The position numbers and the translations under genes are program-made. Shown here piece after piece: positions 8,964-16,991 of a stretch of 26,045 nucleotides of DNA. Source of the stretch: Flavobacterium psychrophilum (lineage in GTDB: Bacteria; Bacteroidota; Bacteroidia; Flavobacteriales; Flavobacteriaceae); the NCBI GenBank assembly GCA_022730285.1, contig DZCQ01000030.1, forward strand, positions 3,566 through 29,610. Direction: 5' to 3'. Numbering within the stretch: position 1 is the first letter of the stretch; every line of letters begins with the position of its first letter. The notes under the pieces are model-generated. The model worked only from the letters and a program-made list of their open reading frames with translations, ran no database searches and was not told the DNA's origin.

Positions 8964-9751
8964 TCCAACTTTTTTGGGATAAAAGTATATACAAATGGCA
9001 CTTCGGCAGTGGCATTTGTTGGCATTACATCAGAAGCTTTTAAAACATCTGTATTATTATTCTCAGAATCGGAATTGTTCGGAATTGGAGCAAAATTACC
9101 ATTTTTGTCAAAGTGTTTCATAAAATCGTCTTTGGAAGCGTCAAAATCAGGATGCTCCCAATCATATTTTACAGGACGCTGATACACCTCTGATTTTAAA
9201 AAAAGCGTCAAAAAATATCCTACTACAAAACCCGAGAGATGAGATTCCCATGAAATTTGGTTGTCTTGACTAGGAAAAAGATACCAAACCATTCCTCCGT
9301 ACAAAACAACTATTGTTAAAGATAAAGCTACTAACCGATAGTATTTGGTTTGAATCCCTTTAAAGAATATAAAGCTTACCAGCACATATATAAGTCCACT
9401 TGCCCCAATGTGGTAACTTTCTCTTCCTATAATCCATGTCCCTAAACCAGAAAAAAGAATTCCAAAAAACAAGACTTTAATAGCTTGATTTCTATAAAAA
9501 TAACGCAAAGTTGCAATTAATATAAATAGTGGAATAGAATTATTGTACAAATGCACACTATCCGAATGTATGAAAGGACTAAGAAAAACACCTCGCAATC
9601 CTGAAAAATCTCTAGGAAAAACACCAAATTGAGAAAAATTTTGCTTAAATTGAACCTCTAAAAAAAAAACAATCCACATCAGTAACACAACATAAAGTGG
9701 CCAAGCAATTACGGAGACAGAGAATTTAAAATTAGAATCTTGTGTGTGCAT
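8960..9751 (-). CDS. Rhomboid-family intramembrane serine protease
   Basis: A 263-residue membrane protein with about six hydrophobic segments in residues 12-190. The catalytic pair is visible: Ser118 in GASG (116-119, after HI) and His171 in ESHLSGF. An oxyanion-side HLYNN stretch (67-71) sits in the second membrane segment region. Rhomboids cut transmembrane substrates within the membrane. The last 70 residues are a hydrophilic cytoplasmic tail ending with no known domain. It converges with the kinase-like gene, the stops overlapping by four bases (TTAA), with no terminator between them. The start is the only sensible ATG, directly before the first membrane helix. Natural substrate unknown. 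Confidence 0.9.
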   Translation of the reverse strand: MHTQDSNFKFSVSVIAWPLYVVLLMWIVFFLEVQFKQNFSQFGVFPRDFSGLRGVFLSPFIHSDSVHLYNNSIPLFILIATLRYFYRNQAIKVLFFGILFSGLGTWIIGRESYHIGASGLIYVLVSFIFFKGIQTKYYRLVALSLTIVVLYGGMVWYLFPSQDNQISWESHLSGFVVGYFLTLFLKSEVYQRPVKYDWEHPDFDASKDDFMKHFDKNGNFAPIPNNSDSENNNTDVLKASDVMPTNATAEVPFVYTFIPKKLD

Positions 9752-9756
9752 CTTAC

Positions 9757-9832
9757 ATTAGGTGGGTTCTAAAAATTAGTTTTTTTATAAATTTATTTTT
9801 TTGCTGATAGCTGTTTTTAGAACCCACCATTA
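9757..9832. mobile_element. 68-bp MITE-like inverted-repeat element (copy 1) with ATTA duplications
   Basis: The element is 9761-9828: a perfect 15-bp terminal inverted repeat, GGTGGGTTCTAAAAA at 9761-9775 and its complement at 9814-9828, around an A+T-rich centre containing GCTGATAGCTG. It is flanked by ATTA on both sides (9757-9760 and 9829-9832), as expected for a 4-bp target-site duplication. Its first 48 bases match the start of the element at 17882 at about 45 positions. It lies in the 311-bp gap between two divergent genes, so it is not explained as a terminator. It has no coding capacity. Confidence 0.65.
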
Positions 9833-10025
9833 AAAATAAGAATTTAATAACAAAAATGCAACCACTTTTATTTCATGCAAAAATGTCATGTTTTAAGTTT
9901 TATCTTGTATCCATTTGATAATATTTTCAGTGTAATTATAAATTAAAACCCTAAAATATTGAAAAACTCCTTAATTTAAGTAAAAATACGACATTCTACG
10001 TATATATTATGTACAAATAAAAAAA

Positions 10026-10033
10026 TACATTTG
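10026..10033 (+). promoter_or_regulatory. Likely -7 box for the PorE-like gene
   Basis: TACATTTG matches TAnnTTTG and lies 29 bp upstream of the ATG at 10063. No clear -33 TTG at the expected distance. The rest of the 311-bp gap (9752-10062), apart from the small inverted-repeat element at 9761-9828, shows nothing else I can identify. Confidence 0.45.
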
Positions 10034-10062
10034 TAGCTTATAACAATTAAAACTTTTATGCT

Positions 10063-12141
10063 ATGCGATTTATTTTTACACTCTTCTCTTTTTTTCTTGT
10101 AAGCACTTTTGTGCAAGCTCAATCAGTACTTTTTAACGACTCTTTTGAAAGTGATACCAATAAATGGACTTTTAGTGGTGATGGTTTTGATTCAGAAGTA
10201 GATAATGGAAAACTAATTTTAAAAAACAGCCATGCAACAAGTTCTAAATGGCGTTATATTTCAATAACACAAAATGCAACTAAAACAGACTTTGATATAG
10301 AAACCACTATAACATTAGACAAAACCCCTAATGAATCTGCTACTTATGGTTTGGTTTGGGGAATGTATAGTGATAATTCTGATTATAGAGTTGTGCAATT
10401 ATCAGCAAACAAGCAAATACAAATTTATCATTATTACAATAAAGAATTTCATTATAGTAAGAAATGGACTCCCTCTAAAAATGTAGAAGGTAAAGGTAAA
10501 AAGAATACAATAAAAGTGGAAAAAAGAGCCAATATTTTTAAAGTGTATGTTAATGGTGTTTTAGAATTTCAAACAGGCGAAAATTCGTATTATGGTTCCA
10601 CGTTTGGGTTTATTGTAGATGCAGGCGTTAGTATTAAAGTTGAGGATTTAAAAATAACAGAACACCCTTTTTCAATCAAAGTAATTCAAGAATATAATCC
10701 GAACTTAAAAATGGTAAAATTACCCGAAACAATATCTAGTACAACCATAGAAGAAACTAATCCGGTAATTTCCGCAGATGGAAATATCTTATATTTTGAT
10801 AGACACGATAATCCTTTAAACATAGAAACAAATAAAGAAGATATCTGGTATTCTGTAAAAGAAAAAAATGGTAAGTGGACAGAAGCCAAAAACATGGGGC
10901 GACCTTTAAATAATCGCGATTATAATTTTGTGATTTCCACTTCTCCAGATAATAACACCTTATTATTGGGAAATAAATATGCCTCTGATGGTGTTTCGCC
11001 AAATGGTGGAGGAGTATCAATAACTAAAAAGAGTCAATCGGGTTGGGAAATCCCAAAAGATGTAGTTATTGATAATTATGTAAATACAAATGAAACTGTT
11101 GGATATTTTCTTTCTAATGACAACAAACACCTGTTAATTAGTGCAGAACGACCTGAAGGACTTGGTTTAAAAGATATTTATGTTAGTTTTGTGAAAGAAG
11201 ATGGCGCCTTTTCTAAGCCTAAAAGCTTGGGTAATGTAGTGAATACTTTTGAAGAGGAGTTTAATCCGTTTTTAGCCTCCGATGGTAAAACTTTGTATTT
11301 TGGTAGTAAAGGACACCCAGGTTATGGCGGTGCTGATTTATTTGTTACCAAACGATTAGATGATTCTTGGACAAATTGGTCAGAACCTAAAAATTTAGGA
11401 AATATTATAAATTCTCCAGGCTATGAGTTAAGTATATTTCTTTCTGCAAAAGGCGATAAAGCTTATATTAGTAGAGAAAGAGATATTTGGGAAATCGAGA
11501 ACTTGGTAAAACAAGATCCAGTTGCTTTAGTTAAAGGAAAAGTGTACGACAGTAAAACTAAAAAAATATTAAGTGCCTCTATTGTGTACAACTCCCTAAA
11601 AAACAATAAAGAGTTAGGAACAGCCATTTCAGACCCAACAACAGGAAGTTACTCTATTGTATTGCCTTATGGCGAGAAATATAGTTTTATGGCAGAAAAA
11701 GAAGGCTATTATGCGATTACCCAAAATGTAGATTTGTCTAATTTAAAAGAATACAAGGAAATCGAAGTAGATTTATATTTGAATCCTATTGAAAAAGGCG
11801 AAATAATTCGATTAAATAATATTTTCTTTGCCTCTGGAAAACACGAATTATTAGCAGAATCGTTTGCCGAATTAGATAAATTATTGCAAGTGCTAAATTC
11901 AAATTCAAAAATGAAGATTGAAATTTCTGGACATACCGATGCCGTTGGAGCAGATGCCGATAATATGAATTTGTCGAAAAATCGTGCCAATGCTGTAATG
12001 AATTATTTGTTAGAAAAAGGGATTGCTAAAGACAGATTAGCTGCAAAAGGCTATGGAGAAACAAAATTTATAGCCACAAACGACACAGAACAAGGAAAAC
12101 AATTAAACAGAAGAGTTGAGTTTGTAATTTTAGAAAAATAA
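10063..12141 (+). CDS. PorE-like envelope protein: lectin-like, PD40 propeller, CRD and OmpA-C domains
   Basis: A 692-residue exported protein. The signal peptide (1-20, ending FVQAQ) lacks a lipidation Cys. Domains in order: a concanavalin/DUF1080-like beta-sandwich (about 23-200, FNDSFESDTNKW onward); PD40/WD40-like propeller blades (about 215-480, repeated NPxxSADGxxLYF-type strands such as NPFLASDGKTLYFGSKGHPGYGGADLF); a carboxypeptidase-regulatory-like fold (about 490-575); and an OmpA C-terminal peptidoglycan-binding domain (about 580-692) with SGHTDAVG, NLSKNRANAV and NRRVEFVI. The propeller-CRD-OmpA order matches PorE, a type IX secretion component that ties the machine to peptidoglycan. 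Classical PorE is a lipoprotein with N-terminal TPRs, whereas here a lectin-like domain takes that place, so this may be a paralogue. It converges with the response-regulator gene over a shared hairpin. Confidence 0.85.
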   Translation: MRFIFTLFSFFLVSTFVQAQSVLFNDSFESDTNKWTFSGDGFDSEVDNGKLILKNSHATSSKWRYISITQNATKTDFDIETTITLDKTPNESATYGLVWGMYSDNSDYRVVQLSANKQIQIYHYYNKEFHYSKKWTPSKNVEGKGKKNTIKVEKRANIFKVYVNGVLEFQTGENSYYGSTFGFIVDAGVSIKVEDLKITEHPFSIKVIQEYNPNLKMVKLPETISSTTIEETNPVISADGNILYFDRHDNPLNIETNKEDIWYSVKEKNGKWTEAKNMGRPLNNRDYNFVISTSPDNNTLLLGNKYASDGVSPNGGGVSITKKSQSGWEIPKDVVIDNYVNTNETVGYFLSNDNKHLLISAERPEGLGLKDIYVSFVKEDGAFSKPKSLGNVVNTFEEEFNPFLASDGKTLYFGSKGHPGYGGADLFVTKRLDDSWTNWSEPKNLGNIINSPGYELSIFLSAKGDKAYISRERDIWEIENLVKQDPVALVKGKVYDSKTKKILSASIVYNSLKNNKELGTAISDPTTGSYSIVLPYGEKYSFMAEKEGYYAITQNVDLSNLKEYKEIEVDLYLNPIEKGEIIRLNNIFFASGKHELLAESFAELDKLLQVLNSNSKMKIEISGHTDAVGADADNMNLSKNRANAVMNYLLEKGIAKDRLAAKGYGETKFIATNDTEQGKQLNRRVEFVILEK

Positions 12142-12166
12142 CAGAATAGAATTATTGTATAAATAT

Positions 12167-12200
12167 AGGTTGGTTCTAAAAATGTTTTTAGAACCAATCT
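12167..12200. terminator. 16-bp palindromic hairpin, probable bidirectional terminator (third copy of the GGTTCTAAAAA repeat)
   Basis: Positions 12167-12182 pair with 12185-12200 over 16 bp with a single G-T wobble; the centre is TTCTAAAAA-TG-TTTTTAGAA. It fills the gap between two convergent genes and touches the stop codon of the response regulator. The arms match the ends of the elements at 9761 and 17882 (GGTTGGTTCTAAAAA against GGTGGGTTCTAAAAA), as if only the two ends had been kept. No flanking duplication is seen. Confidence 0.6.
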
Positions 12201-12820
12201 TAAGTTTTATTTTGTATTGCCCAAATTAGCAATGCATACTTTTCTTTCGGCAGACCTAGCTTTTCAATAATATTTCTTCTATGTCCTTCTACGGTTCTCT
12301 TAGAAATAAATAGCAAATTGGCAATTTCCTCTGATGGTTTATTTTGAGAAACCAGTTCTAAAATTTTCTTTTCTGCTACACTCAAATCTTTAGTTTGACT
12401 ATTTAAAACAGCTGTATCAAATGTAAGTTCATTATCTAAATCAATATTGTAATATTTTTGATTATTTTGAATAGCTATAAGGCATTTTTCCAATTCAATC
12501 TCTGCCTGCTCTTTTAAAATATAGCCAAAAGCACCAAGTTGAATTGCTCTATTGTATATGCTTTTTTCTTTATGCATGGTTAATAAAATTACTTTTGTAT
12601 TTATTTTTTGATCGTGTATTTTTTGTAATACTTCTAAGCCATCATAACCAGGCATATTAACATCTAAAATAGCAATATTAGGCTCGTGTATTTTGATGTA
12701 ATTATACGCAGTAATTCCGTTATTAAAGGTATTAAGAACCCTTAATCTTTTAGATTCTACAAAATTTTTAGTCCCATTCAATGTAAACGAATGGTCGTCG
12801 GCAATTATTATTGTATTCAT
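12200..12820 (-). CDS. NarL/FixJ-type response regulator with LuxR DNA-binding domain
   Basis: A 206-residue two-component response regulator. The receiver domain (1-120) has the acidic pair Asp8-Asp9, the phosphoacceptor Asp53 in AILDVNMPGYDG, Thr81 in LLTM and Lys103 in ILKE. A LuxR/GerE helix-turn-helix follows (about 140-205) with LSVAEKKILELVSQNKPSEEIA and ISKRTVEGHRRNIIEKLG. It should bind DNA as a phosphorylated dimer and control transcription. Its ATG overlaps the TGA of the upstream sensor kinase (ATGA, 12817-12820), so the two are translationally coupled partners. Possible targets include the divergent secreted-protein operon at 14943, but that is only proximity. Confidence 0.95.
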   Translation of the reverse strand: MNTIIIADDHSFTLNGTKNFVESKRLRVLNTFNNGITAYNYIKIHEPNIAILDVNMPGYDGLEVLQKIHDQKINTKVILLTMHKEKSIYNRAIQLGAFGYILKEQAEIELEKCLIAIQNNQKYYNIDLDNELTFDTAVLNSQTKDLSVAEKKILELVSQNKPSEEIANLLFISKRTVEGHRRNIIEKLGLPKEKYALLIWAIQNKT

Positions 12821-14805
12821 TTAATAGGGATTTTTAATACAACACTTGTTCCAAATTTAGTAGAAAAAATAGTGGTTTTTCCACCTACTACTATTCCTCT
12901 TTCTATCAAACTATGTAGTCCAAAAGAAGTTTTATTATTCAATTTTTCTTCTACATTAAATCCTTTTCCGTTATCTTTTATTTCCAAAATTAAAAAATTA
13001 TTTACTGTTTTCAAACTTACACTTGCCGAGTGAGCTTCTGCATATTTAATAATATTTGATAATGATTCTTGAACAATTCTGTACAATTGCAATTCATTTT
13101 CTGGAGATAAATTTCTATGATAATCAATATCGTAAGTTATCATAAATTGATTTTTTAATTCTAAATAATCAATAAGTTGTTTGATGCTAAATTCTAAACC
13201 AACTCTATCAAACATTGCCGGATGAAGGTTTCTGCTTATTTGACGTATTTCGTTTATTATAACATCAATTTTACTATTCAAATCCAAAAAACCTTCTGTT
13301 GTGATTGATTTTAGACTTAATAGTTCGTGACTAATACCATCATGTAAATCGTTTGCAATTCTTTTTCGCTCGTTTTCTGTGTTTTGAAGTAATTCTTTGG
13401 CAAACATAGCTTTAAGTGCTTTTTCTTGGATTAATTTTTTTTTACTTTGCCAAAAAACAACACTAATAATGGCTAAAATCAGCACTGAAAGTATTGTAGC
13501 TAAAATGGCTATTATTTTCTTATTTTTTTCAATACTTAACTCTTTTAGTGTTATTTGTTGTTCTTTTTGCTTTGTTTTATATTTAATATCGGTATCAATA
13601 ACTTTTGCTTTAATCGCTTCATTGGCTAGGTTTTCGGTAGCTATTTGTTTTTTTTCGGAATAAGATAAGGCTTTTTCAAAATCTTTTTTAGATAATGCTT
13701 CTTCTTTAAGCAAAGAATAAACAATTTCTAAATTCTGATAATTTTCGTTTTCTATAAATATTGGAATTGCTTTTGTATAAATTGAAATATCCGAAATTCC
13801 TTTATTATTTTTAATATCATAATAGGCTAAAGCGGCACTATAATCTTCCAGCGAACTTTTAGAATTAAGGGTTAATGCTATAGGTTTTATTTCGTCTAAT
13901 TTTTGTTTTGCTTGTTTAAAATCACCCTCATCGACTAATTTTTGAATATAAAAAGTGGTTAAAATAATTTTTAAAACTGAATTTGACGATTTACTTTTTT
14001 GATACGAATGATATACAGAATCAATTAAAGTGTAAAAGCGTTTGTCTTTTTTTACATCAAACAAAACAATTTTGTTGTGCAAACTCATATAAGTATTATC
14101 AACATCTTTCTCTTTTTGATAATATTCTATCGATTTATTTATATTTTGTTCCGCCTTTTTAAACTGGTGTGTAAAAATATAAATACTTCCAAAATTTTGA
14201 TAAACTTTCCCAAATCCTATGCTATTGTTTGTTTTTCTGAAACAGTCCAAGGCTTTGTAGTTGTTTTGCAAAGCTAACTCTTGTTTTCCCATGGCATTAT
14301 AGCAAAAACCAATGTTGTAAAAAGCATCTCCTAAAGCATTCCAACTCTCATAATCGTTAGGTTTTATGCGTGTTATTTTCAAATACCAATCAATGGCTTT
14401 TTGATATTCTCCTCTGTCGCTGTAATATTCTGCCATATAAAAATATAAAAAAGCAGTCTTTTTTTCTTCGATTTTATGTTTATAATTTTTCTCGAAATCT
14501 GTTATTTTCTTAAAAAAATCTGCGTCAAACGAAAGATTATTAAGTTTTAATTCTGAAACAATTTCTAATGCTTTTGCGGCATCATTAAAATTTTCCGTTT
14601 TAATTTTCGCTTCATAATAGGTATTAAATTTTTTTGAATAATCAGGATTATTGTAATTTTTATCTTCTTTCAGCCATAAGCAAACGGCATCTAATCTCTC
14701 TTCATTGGGTTTAACATACAATGCATCTTTATGATTTTCTTTTTTACAAGAAACCAATAAAAATAGGACAATCAGAAAATTAAGTAAAAAAATGTTTCTT
14801 TTCAT
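12817..14805 (-). CDS. TPR-containing sensor histidine kinase of the HisKA_3 (NarX/DesK-like) type
   Basis: From ATG 14805 the protein has 662 residues. It starts with a lipoprotein-type signal peptide (MKRNIFLLNFLIVLFLLVSC, Cys20). TPR repeats follow (about 90-400, e.g. AIDWYLKITRIKPNDYESWNALGDAFYNIG), then a single membrane helix (about 430-452, IIAILATILSVLILAIISVVFW), the dimerisation/phosphoacceptor segment ERKRIANDLHDGISHEL (His488), and an ATPase domain with QESLSNIIKYA, LEIKDNGKGFN and SFGLHSLIERG. It would sense through periplasmic TPRs and phosphorylate the overlapping response regulator. An ATG 18 bp upstream (14823) is rejected as the start because it lies two bases from the -7 box, at or before the expected transcript start, while 14805 gives a clean signal peptide. 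Confidence 0.92.
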   Translation of the reverse strand: MKRNIFLLNFLIVLFLLVSCKKENHKDALYVKPNEERLDAVCLWLKEDKNYNNPDYSKKFNTYYEAKIKTENFNDAAKALEIVSELKLNNLSFDADFFKKITDFEKNYKHKIEEKKTAFLYFYMAEYYSDRGEYQKAIDWYLKITRIKPNDYESWNALGDAFYNIGFCYNAMGKQELALQNNYKALDCFRKTNNSIGFGKVYQNFGSIYIFTHQFKKAEQNINKSIEYYQKEKDVDNTYMSLHNKIVLFDVKKDKRFYTLIDSVYHSYQKSKSSNSVLKIILTTFYIQKLVDEGDFKQAKQKLDEIKPIALTLNSKSSLEDYSAALAYYDIKNNKGISDISIYTKAIPIFIENENYQNLEIVYSLLKEEALSKKDFEKALSYSEKKQIATENLANEAIKAKVIDTDIKYKTKQKEQQITLKELSIEKNKKIIAILATILSVLILAIISVVFWQSKKKLIQEKALKAMFAKELLQNTENERKRIANDLHDGISHELLSLKSITTEGFLDLNSKIDVIINEIRQISRNLHPAMFDRVGLEFSIKQLIDYLELKNQFMITYDIDYHRNLSPENELQLYRIVQESLSNIIKYAEAHSASVSLKTVNNFLILEIKDNGKGFNVEEKLNNKTSFGLHSLIERGIVVGGKTTIFSTKFGTSVVLKIPIK

Positions 14806-14824
14806 TAAAGTATAAATTTCCATA

Positions 14825-14855
14825 CAAAAGTAATTTTTAAATAATCAAAGACAAA
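14825..14855 (-). promoter_or_regulatory. Bacteroidota-type promoter of the sensor kinase-response regulator operon
   Basis: On the minus strand TTTG (14855-14852), exactly 19 bases, then TACTTTTG (14832-14825): a full match to the -33/-7 consensus. The transcript should start near 14819, placing the ATG at 14823 outside the message and supporting the start at 14805. Confidence 0.75.
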
Positions 14856-14942
14856 GAGTTTAAAAAAAACAAGGGTTAATACTTATATGATTTTGTTTCT
14901 TAAAGATAGAAATTTGCCATCTAACTATTAATTTAAAATAAA

Positions 14943-15413
14943 ATGAAAAAAACACTATTCATTTTTGTTGTATTGATGAGTTTTTCATCAATAGCACAAC
15001 AAGCAACTGTTTCATCTGGCGGAAACGCTACAGGAATAGGCGGTTCTGTAAGCTATTCTGTTGGACAAGTTGCTTATACAACACAAACAGGTTCCACTGG
15101 CTCTATAACACAAGGTGTTCAACAAGCTTTCGAAATTTATACACTTGGAGTAAATGATTTTCCAGAAATTAAACTTTCAATGTCGGTTTATCCTAATCCA
15201 ACTATTTCAACTATTACTCTAAAAGTAGAAGATTTGAGTTTGAATGATTTAAATATAGAATTATTTGATATCCATGGAAAAAAAATTCAAACAGAAAAAA
15301 TTCAAAATACGAATACAATTATTGAATTAGAAAATTTGCCATCATCTATTTATATCCTTAAAGTGGAAAGTGGAAATAAAACTATCAAAACATTTAAAAT
15401 CATCAAAAACTAA
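14943..15413 (+). CDS. Small secreted protein with T9SS type A sorting domain
   Basis: A 156-residue protein: signal peptide (1-19, ending SSIAQ), a short Gly/Ser/Thr-rich region (SSGGNATGIGGSVSYSVGQVAYTT at about 24-47, a pattern common in flavobacterial surface proteins), and a C-terminal type IX secretion sorting domain (about 80-156). The domain has VYPNPT at 82-87, the middle ELFDIHGKKI strand and the final SSIYILKVESGNKTIKTFKIIKN. The sorting domain is removed on export by the type IX system, leaving only about 60 residues of cargo, so it may be a minimal surface protein or partner. It is the first of three closely spaced secreted-protein genes (10 bp to the next). I see no clear TAnnTTTG promoter in front of it. 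Confidence 0.9.
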   Translation: MKKTLFIFVVLMSFSSIAQQATVSSGGNATGIGGSVSYSVGQVAYTTQTGSTGSITQGVQQAFEIYTLGVNDFPEIKLSMSVYPNPTISTITLKVEDLSLNDLNIELFDIHGKKIQTEKIQNTNTIIELENLPSSIYILKVESGNKTIKTFKIIKN

Positions 15414-15423
15414 GTTACTAATT

Positions 15424-16971
15424 ATGAAAGCAATAAATAATCCCTTTAAAATCTTTTTTCTATTATTTTCCTTCTTCTTTTTTTTGAATACAAATGCTCA
15501 GTCTCCTCAAAAAATGAGCTATCAAGCCATAATAAGAAATGCAAGCAACAATCTTATTACCAACAGTACGGTAGGAATGCAAATTAGTATTTTGCAAGGT
15601 TCTGCAACTGGAACAATTGTATATTCCGAAACGCAAACCCCAACCACTAATATTAATGGGCTTGCAACACTCGAAATTGGAACTGGAAATGTAGTTTCAG
15701 GAACTTTTGCAAACATCAATTGGGCAAATGGTCCTTATTTTATTAAAACAGAAACCGACCCAATGGGTGGAACAAATTACTCCATTAGTGGAACAAGTGA
15801 ATTTACTAGCGTTCCGTATGCTTTATACTCCTTAAACGGAACTCCAGGCCCTCAAGGAATTCAAGGCGTTGCAGGTATTTTGCCAAACGGAACAACTGCT
15901 GGAAACACAACTTTTTGGAATGGAACATCTTGGATAACTAACAACAGTAATCTTTTTAATAATGGTGGAAATATTGGTATTGGAACAAGCAATCCGTTAT
16001 TAAAGTTACACATAAATGGTGATGTAAATAACGGACTTGGAACCATTATGTCCAACATTAGTAATGCTTCTAATGCGTTTTCTATTTTAAGTTTAGTCAA
16101 TAACTCAAACAATGGTGCGCATTTATTTTTAAATTCAACCACTAGAAATGCAGATGGTGGAACCAATACTGCAACACTAAGAAACGACGCAGGAAATTTA
16201 CGATTACAAGCTGCTGGAGCCGATGGAATTACCATTTTATCGAGTTCAGGAAACGTAGGAATACGCAATTCAGCACCCACCGAAGCATTAGATGTTACGG
16301 GCAAAATAAAGACCTCATCATTTCAGATACCTACAGGAGCAGGAGTAGGAAAAATATTAACCTCAGACGCGGTAGGTAATGCTTCTTGGCAAAACAACAC
16401 CATTCCAGTAGGAACAACTGCGGGACAAATGTTGTATTGGAATGGAACAACATGGCTAACCGTAGCACCAGGCACACAAGATCAAACACTTTCATTTTGC
16501 AACGGAAAACCTACTTGGGGACCTTGCCCTCCGGTACTAACAATTGGGCAGAATTATTTAGGTGGAAACATTGCGTATATTGATGCTTCTGGACAACACG
16601 GACTAATTGTAGGTCCACTTTCTAACACATTTAGCAGAGAATGGGGCTGTGAGGGAACTGTAATTGGAGCTGGTTCTAATTCTGGAGCAACTAATACTCA
16701 AAATATTGTAGCTATTTGCCCAGATATAACAGCCGCTAAAGTATGTTCTGATTTGGTTAGTGGTGGTTATGATGACTGGTATTTGCCTAGTAAAGAAGAA
16801 TTGCTATTAATTTATCCAAACAAAGCGGCATTAGGATTTCAAGATAATGTGTATTGGACATCATCTGAATCTTCGAATATACACGCTTGGTATATTCAGT
16901 TTTTGAATGGTTATCAAGGCACATATAACAAAGGAGCAACTTTCAATTTTAGACCCGTTCGTTCTTTTTAA
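15424..16971 (+). CDS. Secreted fibre-like protein with C-terminal DUF1566 (Lcl-type) domain
   Basis: A 515-residue exported protein with signal peptide 1-25 (ending NTNAQ). A beta-rich N-terminal module common in flavobacteria (SPQKMSYQAIIRN at 27-39 through TSVPYALYSLNG at about 128-139) leads into a short collagen-like stretch (TPGPQGIQGVAG). A fibre-like region with the NIGIGTSNPLLKLHI motif also seen in phage-tail and trimeric fibre proteins follows, then a C-terminal DUF1566 domain (about 385-515, GGYDDWYLPSKEELLLIY, YWTSSES, FRPVRSF). It has no T9SS sorting domain. I start at ATG 15424; an upstream in-frame ATG at 15370 would overlap the previous gene and bury the signal peptide. The N-terminal module duplicates that of the next gene almost base for base. 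Likely a surface or adhesive protein, by inference. Confidence 0.8.
   Translation: MKAINNPFKIFFLLFSFFFFLNTNAQSPQKMSYQAIIRNASNNLITNSTVGMQISILQGSATGTIVYSETQTPTTNINGLATLEIGTGNVVSGTFANINWANGPYFIKTETDPMGGTNYSISGTSEFTSVPYALYSLNGTPGPQGIQGVAGILPNGTTAGNTTFWNGTSWITNNSNLFNNGGNIGIGTSNPLLKLHINGDVNNGLGTIMSNISNASNAFSILSLVNNSNNGAHLFLNSTTRNADGGTNTATLRNDAGNLRLQAAGADGITILSSSGNVGIRNSAPTEALDVTGKIKTSSFQIPTGAGVGKILTSDAVGNASWQNNTIPVGTTAGQMLYWNGTTWLTVAPGTQDQTLSFCNGKPTWGPCPPVLTIGQNYLGGNIAYIDASGQHGLIVGPLSNTFSREWGCEGTVIGAGSNSGATNTQNIVAICPDITAAKVCSDLVSGGYDDWYLPSKEELLLIYPNKAALGFQDNVYWTSSESSNIHAWYIQFLNGYQGTYNKGATFNFRPVRSF
15464..15827 (+). repeat. Near-identical 364-bp duplication, copy 1
   Basis: Positions 15464-15827 equal 17032-17395 (offset 1568) except for two adjacent bases (GT at 15797-15798 against CC at 17365-17366). 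It covers the end of the signal peptide and the whole N-terminal module. Outside it, the two genes diverge at once. Confidence 0.9.
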
Positions 16972-16991
16972 TTAATTAAACTAATAAAAAT

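Noticed and set aside
15370..15423. Upstream ATG for the DUF1566 protein
   Set aside because: It overlaps the end of the T9SS gene in another frame and would bury the signal peptide 18 residues inside.
15522..15719. Antisense 65-codon frame that recurs at 17090-17287 with identical translation
   Set aside because: The recurrence is only the shadow of the 364-bp DNA duplication on the other strand, not evidence of a conserved gene.
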